A stretch of 56,121 bases of DNA from an uncultured Bacteroidia bacterium (lineage in GTDB: Bacteria; Bacteroidota; Bacteroidia; Bacteroidales; UBA932). Shown piece after piece: positions 53,693 through 56,121 of the stretch; within the stretch, counting starts at the first letter, position 1, and every line of letters begins with the position of its first letter. A model generated the notes under the pieces. It made no database searches, was not told the origin of the DNA, and saw only the letters and a list, made by a program, of their open reading frames with translations. The stretch is from positions 1 to 56,121 of the forward strand of contig CADBSV010000048.1 of NCBI GenBank assembly GCA_902797435.1. Direction: 5' to 3'. A program made the position numbers and the translations under genes.

Positions 53693-54379
53693 TTATCCCC
53701 GGTCGAGGTAATCTTGTTCGGAATCGTATTCGCGTTCGTACTCTGGAACGTCCATCTCGAAGCCGTCAGGCTCGCGTACCGGGCATAGGAGCTCGCTGGC
53801 GGTCATTTCCTCGATGATTTCCTGAATGTGGGAAGGAAGTTTTGGAAATAGATTGTAACCGATACGGTTTTCAAGCCAGTTGACGCTGTGACTGTATGCG
53901 TAGATGCCTGTTCCCGGCTCCTGCCCTTCCCCGGGAAGGGCGAATGCGATGGATTTCCAGCCGAGTGCTCCCCGGGTCTTCTTGCAGAAGGCAGCGAAAT
54001 ACCCTTTTTCAAGGGGTCCGTAAACAATGTGGAGCGTTTCCCTTGGCTTTTCGCCTTGCCACTGGCGGAAGACGTCTGCCATTTCCCGCGGGATAGCATC
54101 CGGAAAGCTTTCAAAAGGCATTACCTGCAGCATTACCCAGCGCAGAATCACCGCCGAGGAATCATTCTCTGAGTGGGACAGCCCCTCCCAGCGTCCTTTT
54201 GCCGACCGGACCATGTGATCGCCTTCCCCATTGGCGTGTTTTGGGATTCCGAGTGCTGGCATCAGCCTCCTCGAAGCCCTTGCCCGGACTGTAGATGCCT
54301 CAAGCATCTCCTGGGCTCCGGCTCGCAGCGGCGCCAGCAGCAGGATGGCGGAAAGGATATGGGGGAGTATAAGCTTCAC
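53693..54379 (-). CDS. Secreted protein of unknown function
   Basis: The protein has 228 residues beginning with a hydrophobic signal (KLILPHILSAILLLAPLRAGAQ). No domain is recognised. The mature part has mixed alpha/beta character and a very acidic C-terminus (EYEREYDSEQDY). No ATG is available near the 5' end. GTG at 54379 is preferred because it begins exactly at the signal peptide and lies 6 nt after a TATATTTG promoter element, suggesting a leaderless or nearly leaderless mRNA. TTG three codons upstream would overlap the promoter. It is divergent from the DUF1232 gene. Confidence 0.65.
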   Translation of the reverse strand: MKLILPHILSAILLLAPLRAGAQEMLEASTVRARASRRLMPALGIPKHANGEGDHMVRSAKGRWEGLSHSENDSSAVILRWVMLQVMPFESFPDAIPREMADVFRQWQGEKPRETLHIVYGPLEKGYFAAFCKKTRGALGWKSIAFALPGEGQEPGTGIYAYSHSVNWLENRIGYNLFPKLPSHIQEIIEEMTASELLCPVREPDGFEMDVPEYEREYDSEQDYLDRG

Positions 54380-54385
54380 GGGCCG

Positions 54386-54393
54386 CAAATATA
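54386..54393 (-). promoter_or_regulatory. -7 element of the unknown secreted protein gene
   Basis: TATATTTG on the minus strand matches TAnnTTTG and ends 6 nt before the GTG start. It faces an identical element on the plus strand 32 bp away. Confidence 0.5.
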
Positions 54394-54425
54394 ATTGTTT
54401 GTGTCTAAAAATGGCCGAAAAACAG

Positions 54426-54433
54426 TATATTTG
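54426..54433 (+). promoter_or_regulatory. -7 element of the DUF1232 gene
   Basis: TATATTTG matches TAnnTTTG and ends 8 nt before the ATG at 54442. A TTTG lies 24 nt upstream (54398-54401), somewhat too far for a normal -33. Confidence 0.5.
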
Positions 54434-54441
54434 TGAATGTT

Positions 54442-54849
54442 ATGAATCCTGACAGACTCGATAATAAAAGATATCAGAAGCACTACTCCGAAGAAAAGTT
54501 CTGGAACAAGCTGCGCACAGCAGGCGTAAAGGCCGGGGCGGCAATAGTTTATCCTGCACTTTTGCTGTTTTATGTGCTTGGCAGCAAGAGCGTGCAGCCG
54601 AAGATGAAGGTGTACATCATAGGCGCACTTGGCTATCTGATACTTCCGGCAGACCTTGTCCCGGACATGATTCCGTTCTTCGGCTATGCCGACGACCTGG
54701 CTGCAATTGTGGCGGCGTACAAGATGATACGGAGCTGCGTAACCCCTGAGATTGAATCCAAGGCCCGAAGCAAGGCCGCTTCCATTTTCGGCCTCGTCGA
54801 GGTTTCAAAGGCGGCGGAAGACTTCCGCCGCGACGTAGAGGAGCAGTAG
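54442..54849 (+). CDS. YkvA/DUF1232 family membrane protein
   Basis: The protein has 135 residues. The conserved DUF1232 core is present at about 55-90: GYLILPADLVPDMIPFFGY followed by DDLAAI. A hydrophobic segment at about 32-50 and the core suggest one or two membrane-associated helices. Function of the family is not well defined. ATG at 54442 is chosen over GTG three codons earlier because it follows the promoter at a better distance. The next feature is tRNA-Ser, 44 bp downstream, with its own -7 element. Confidence 0.85.
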   Translation: MNPDRLDNKRYQKHYSEEKFWNKLRTAGVKAGAAIVYPALLLFYVLGSKSVQPKMKVYIIGALGYLILPADLVPDMIPFFGYADDLAAIVAAYKMIRSCVTPEIESKARSKAASIFGLVEVSKAAEDFRRDVEEQ

Positions 54850-54868
54850 GGAATTCGACAAAAATTTG

Positions 54869-54876
54869 TATATTTG
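54869..54876 (+). promoter_or_regulatory. -7 element of tRNA-Ser
   Basis: TATATTTG matches TAnnTTTG, 17 nt before the tRNA 5' end. Confidence 0.55.
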
Positions 54877-54893
54877 CAGTCCTTTTACGGGAA

Positions 54894-54982
54894 GGAGAGA
54901 TGGCTGAGTGGTCGAAAGCGGCGGTCTCGAAAACCGTTAATCCCCAATCGGGGATTCTGGGGTTCGAATCCCCATCTCTCCG
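54894..54982 (+). tRNA. tRNA-Ser (anticodon CGA)
   Basis: This 89-nt class II tRNA has acceptor GGAGAGA with TCTCTCC and discriminator G. The anticodon loop CTCGAAA gives CGA, the long variable arm contains CCCCAATCGGGG-type pairing, and the T-loop is GGTTCGAATCC. CCA is not encoded. It reads UCG codons. Confidence 0.93.
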
Positions 54983-54985
54983 CTG

Positions 54986-55024
54986 AAATGCCTTACAGGA
55001 TACTCTGTGGGGCATTTTCCTTTA
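54986..55024 (+). terminator. Probable terminator after tRNA-Ser
   Basis: AAATGCC (54986-54992) pairs with GGCATTT (55011-55017) with an inner ACAG/CTGT stem, followed by a T-rich tail. The 55025-55097 stretch beyond is A/T-rich with two ATCCCAAA-type repeats and no gene. Confidence 0.6.
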
Positions 55025-55097
55025 AAAATATCCCAAAAAGTATCCCAAATTTTAAAAATAGTAGCCCTATGTCTCCATCTGGATTCCGATGGAGTTA

Positions 55098-55673
55098 TCA
55101 AAGGATATCGTAGACGTTGGTCCAGACGGAATTCAGCATGCGGGCACCGTTCGGTGAATGGGATAATGTAGCTACAACTGCGTGCTTTTCCGGGATGATT
55201 ACGCAGTACTGGCCCCAGCCGCCGCAGTCGTAGCCCTGGGGGGACTTTTCCCATATCCATTTATTGATGCCGAGGGGCTTGAAGAACTTGTGGTTCAGGT
55301 ATTCCGACATGGGTTCGCCCACGACCTCGCTTACGATGACCGCCACCAGGTAGGAGTCTATGCTGTTGTAGTGGAACTGGGTTCCCGGCTCGAACATGAG
55401 GCAGCTGCAAAGCGTCTCGCGGCCCCAGTTCAAGTCGGGCTCGCGCTTGCGGGTGCGCTTGCGGATGCGCTTGCGGATGTCAAGGGAGAATCCGGACGAC
55501 ATGGCAAGCAGGTCGTGCACCGTCATCTCGGCCAGCCAAGGGGAAATTTCTTCCGACAGTTCCTCGGGACTGAAGAAGGAGACGACCTTGTCGTCCGTCG
55601 AAAGCAGTCCGTCCTGACAGGCGAAGCCGACGGCCGTGGTGATGAAGGTCTGAGGTGGGATGTATTGCACCAC
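55098..55673 (-). pseudogene. Decayed beta-lactamase-family (class C-like) serine hydrolase
   Basis: The 191-codon frame matches the middle and end of serine hydrolases related to class C beta-lactamases (TAVGFACQDGLL, then VHDLLAMSSGF, FHYNSIDSYL and VIIPEKHAVVAT). The signal peptide and N-terminal strand are missing, and the catalytic SxxK position reads IPPQ. About 100 residues expected between GYDCGGWG and QYCVIIPEK are absent, as if two GG-type sites had recombined. In-frame TAG occurs at 55692. A 12-bp triplicate (55443-55478) encodes an added IRKR/TRKR run. It is very unlikely to be active. Confidence 0.75.
55443..55478 (-). repeat. Three tandem copies of a 12-bp unit
   Basis: GCGCTTGCGGGT is followed by two copies of GCGCTTGCGGAT on the plus strand. 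In the decayed hydrolase frame this encodes repeated Arg-Lys-Arg blocks. Copy number could vary by slippage. Confidence 0.85.
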
Positions 55674-55814
55674 GAAACTCCGCGAAACAGTCTAGTAAAC
55701 CCTGACAAATCTTGCCTTCCTTCCGCTGCTCAAAAGTAGATATTATTATAATCAGCTAACTTAAAAATCTTCAAATTGCTTATTTCATTTCCGTTTGAGC
55801 AAACATGGCCTTCC

Positions 55815-56121
55815 TCATTTCCATAAAGCATTTATGCACGTGCAGAGTTCTGCCTTCCAGTTGCCGTAGGCTTCTTCCAAAGGCGCTTTCCATTCAGGTT
55901 TCGGATTGATGATCTGTTCCACCTTGAGACTCCGGAACGCTTCCCGCTCATCGACGTAGAGGCCGGCGCCCAAAGCGGCTCCCCTTGCAGCGCCAAGAGA
56001 GCCATCCGTGTCGAGAAGTTCAATAGAGGCTCCAGACAGAGTTGAAAGAGTTTCGGTGAAAACCGGGCTGAGGAACATGTTGGCCTTTCCGGCTCGGATT
56101 ACACTTGGGTTGAGGCCGAGC
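55815..56121 (-). CDS. xylB: Xylulokinase-like FGGY kinase, C-terminal part (cut by window edge)
   Basis: The last 101 codons of a carbohydrate kinase are visible. IRAGKANMFLSPVFTETL followed by DTDGSLGAARGAALGAGLY is the FGGY family C-terminal ATP-domain signature closest to xylulokinase, which phosphorylates D-xylulose in pentose catabolism. The gene continues past the right edge. The region between its stop and the decayed hydrolase (55674-55814) is A/T-rich and holds no gene I can support. Confidence 0.8.
   Translation of the reverse strand, partial: LGLNPSVIRAGKANMFLSPVFTETLSTLSGASIELLDTDGSLGAARGAALGAGLYVDEREAFRSLKVEQIINPKPEWKAPLEEAYGNWKAELCTCINALWK

Noticed and set aside
55021..55055. 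Two ATCCCAAA-type repeats after tRNA-Ser as an attachment site
   Set aside because: They do not repeat the tRNA 3' end and no integrase gene is in the window; too weak to call.
1..56121. CRISPR arrays, insertion sequences, integrases or toxin-antitoxin genes
   Set aside because: I looked for regular repeats, transposase motifs and paired small genes and found none I can support.

Overview
The window looks like a chromosome segment of a gut or rumen type Bacteroidales bacterium with fairly high G+C (Alistipes/Rikenellaceae-like, though I cannot place it exactly). The grounds are a SusC/SusD pair, a hybrid two-component system (HTCS), BACON, DUF5689 and fimbrillin-type lipoproteins, a general scarcity of Shine-Dalgarno sequences, and Bacteroidetes -7 elements (TAnnTTTG) in front of most transcription units.

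Layout. (1) 1-4267, minus strand: housekeeping genes (typA, a yceD-like gene, rpmF, tRNA-Arg) and an ECF sigma / membrane protein / DUF4252 operon. (2) 4320-6362, minus: one GH50-like secreted glycosidase. (3) 6526-11430, plus: four overlapping genes (lipoprotein, acyl-CoA ligase, dCMP deaminase, S41 peptidase). (4) 11425-26185, minus: a tight seven-gene carbohydrate operon headed by an HTCS. It encodes a DUF5107-TPR protein, two tandem clan GH-A hydrolases, an FAD oxidoreductase, a DUF6259 TIM-barrel protein and an esterase/propeller fusion. Gaps are 7 bp or less and there is no susC/susD. (5) 26581-28884, minus: a 44-52 aa peptide gene and a fimbrillin-like lipoprotein. (6) 28946-47025, minus: a ten-gene polysaccharide utilisation operon. 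It has fimbrillin-fold lipoproteins, a BACON protein that appears to carry a degenerate endonuclease/phosphatase fold, SusC, SusD, two more BACON lipoproteins, and three six-bladed-propeller ('sialidase'/GH93-like) proteins built from four repeated units. (7) 47183-50869, plus: an outer-membrane barrel and an SGNH hydrolase. (8) 50870-54379, minus: cysE, cysK and two secreted unknowns. (9) 54442-54982, plus: a DUF1232 protein and tRNA-Ser. (10) 55098-56121, minus: a decayed beta-lactamase-family gene with a 12-bp tandem repeat, then a xylulokinase cut by the window edge.

How it may work together (inference). Blocks 4-6 lie on one strand. The HTCS would sense a periplasmic glycan fragment. SusC/SusD of block 6 would import the oligosaccharide, surface BACON/fimbrillin lipoproteins and the propeller enzymes would bind and trim it, and block 4 enzymes would finish depolymerisation. 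The substrate cannot be read from the sequence. The GH93-like motifs and the GH43-like propeller make an arabinose-containing glycan a reasonable first guess. The most unusual points are the HTCS lacking its Y_Y_Y domain, the propeller duplication series, the degenerate EEP-like protein and the oxidoreductase inside the glycan operon.
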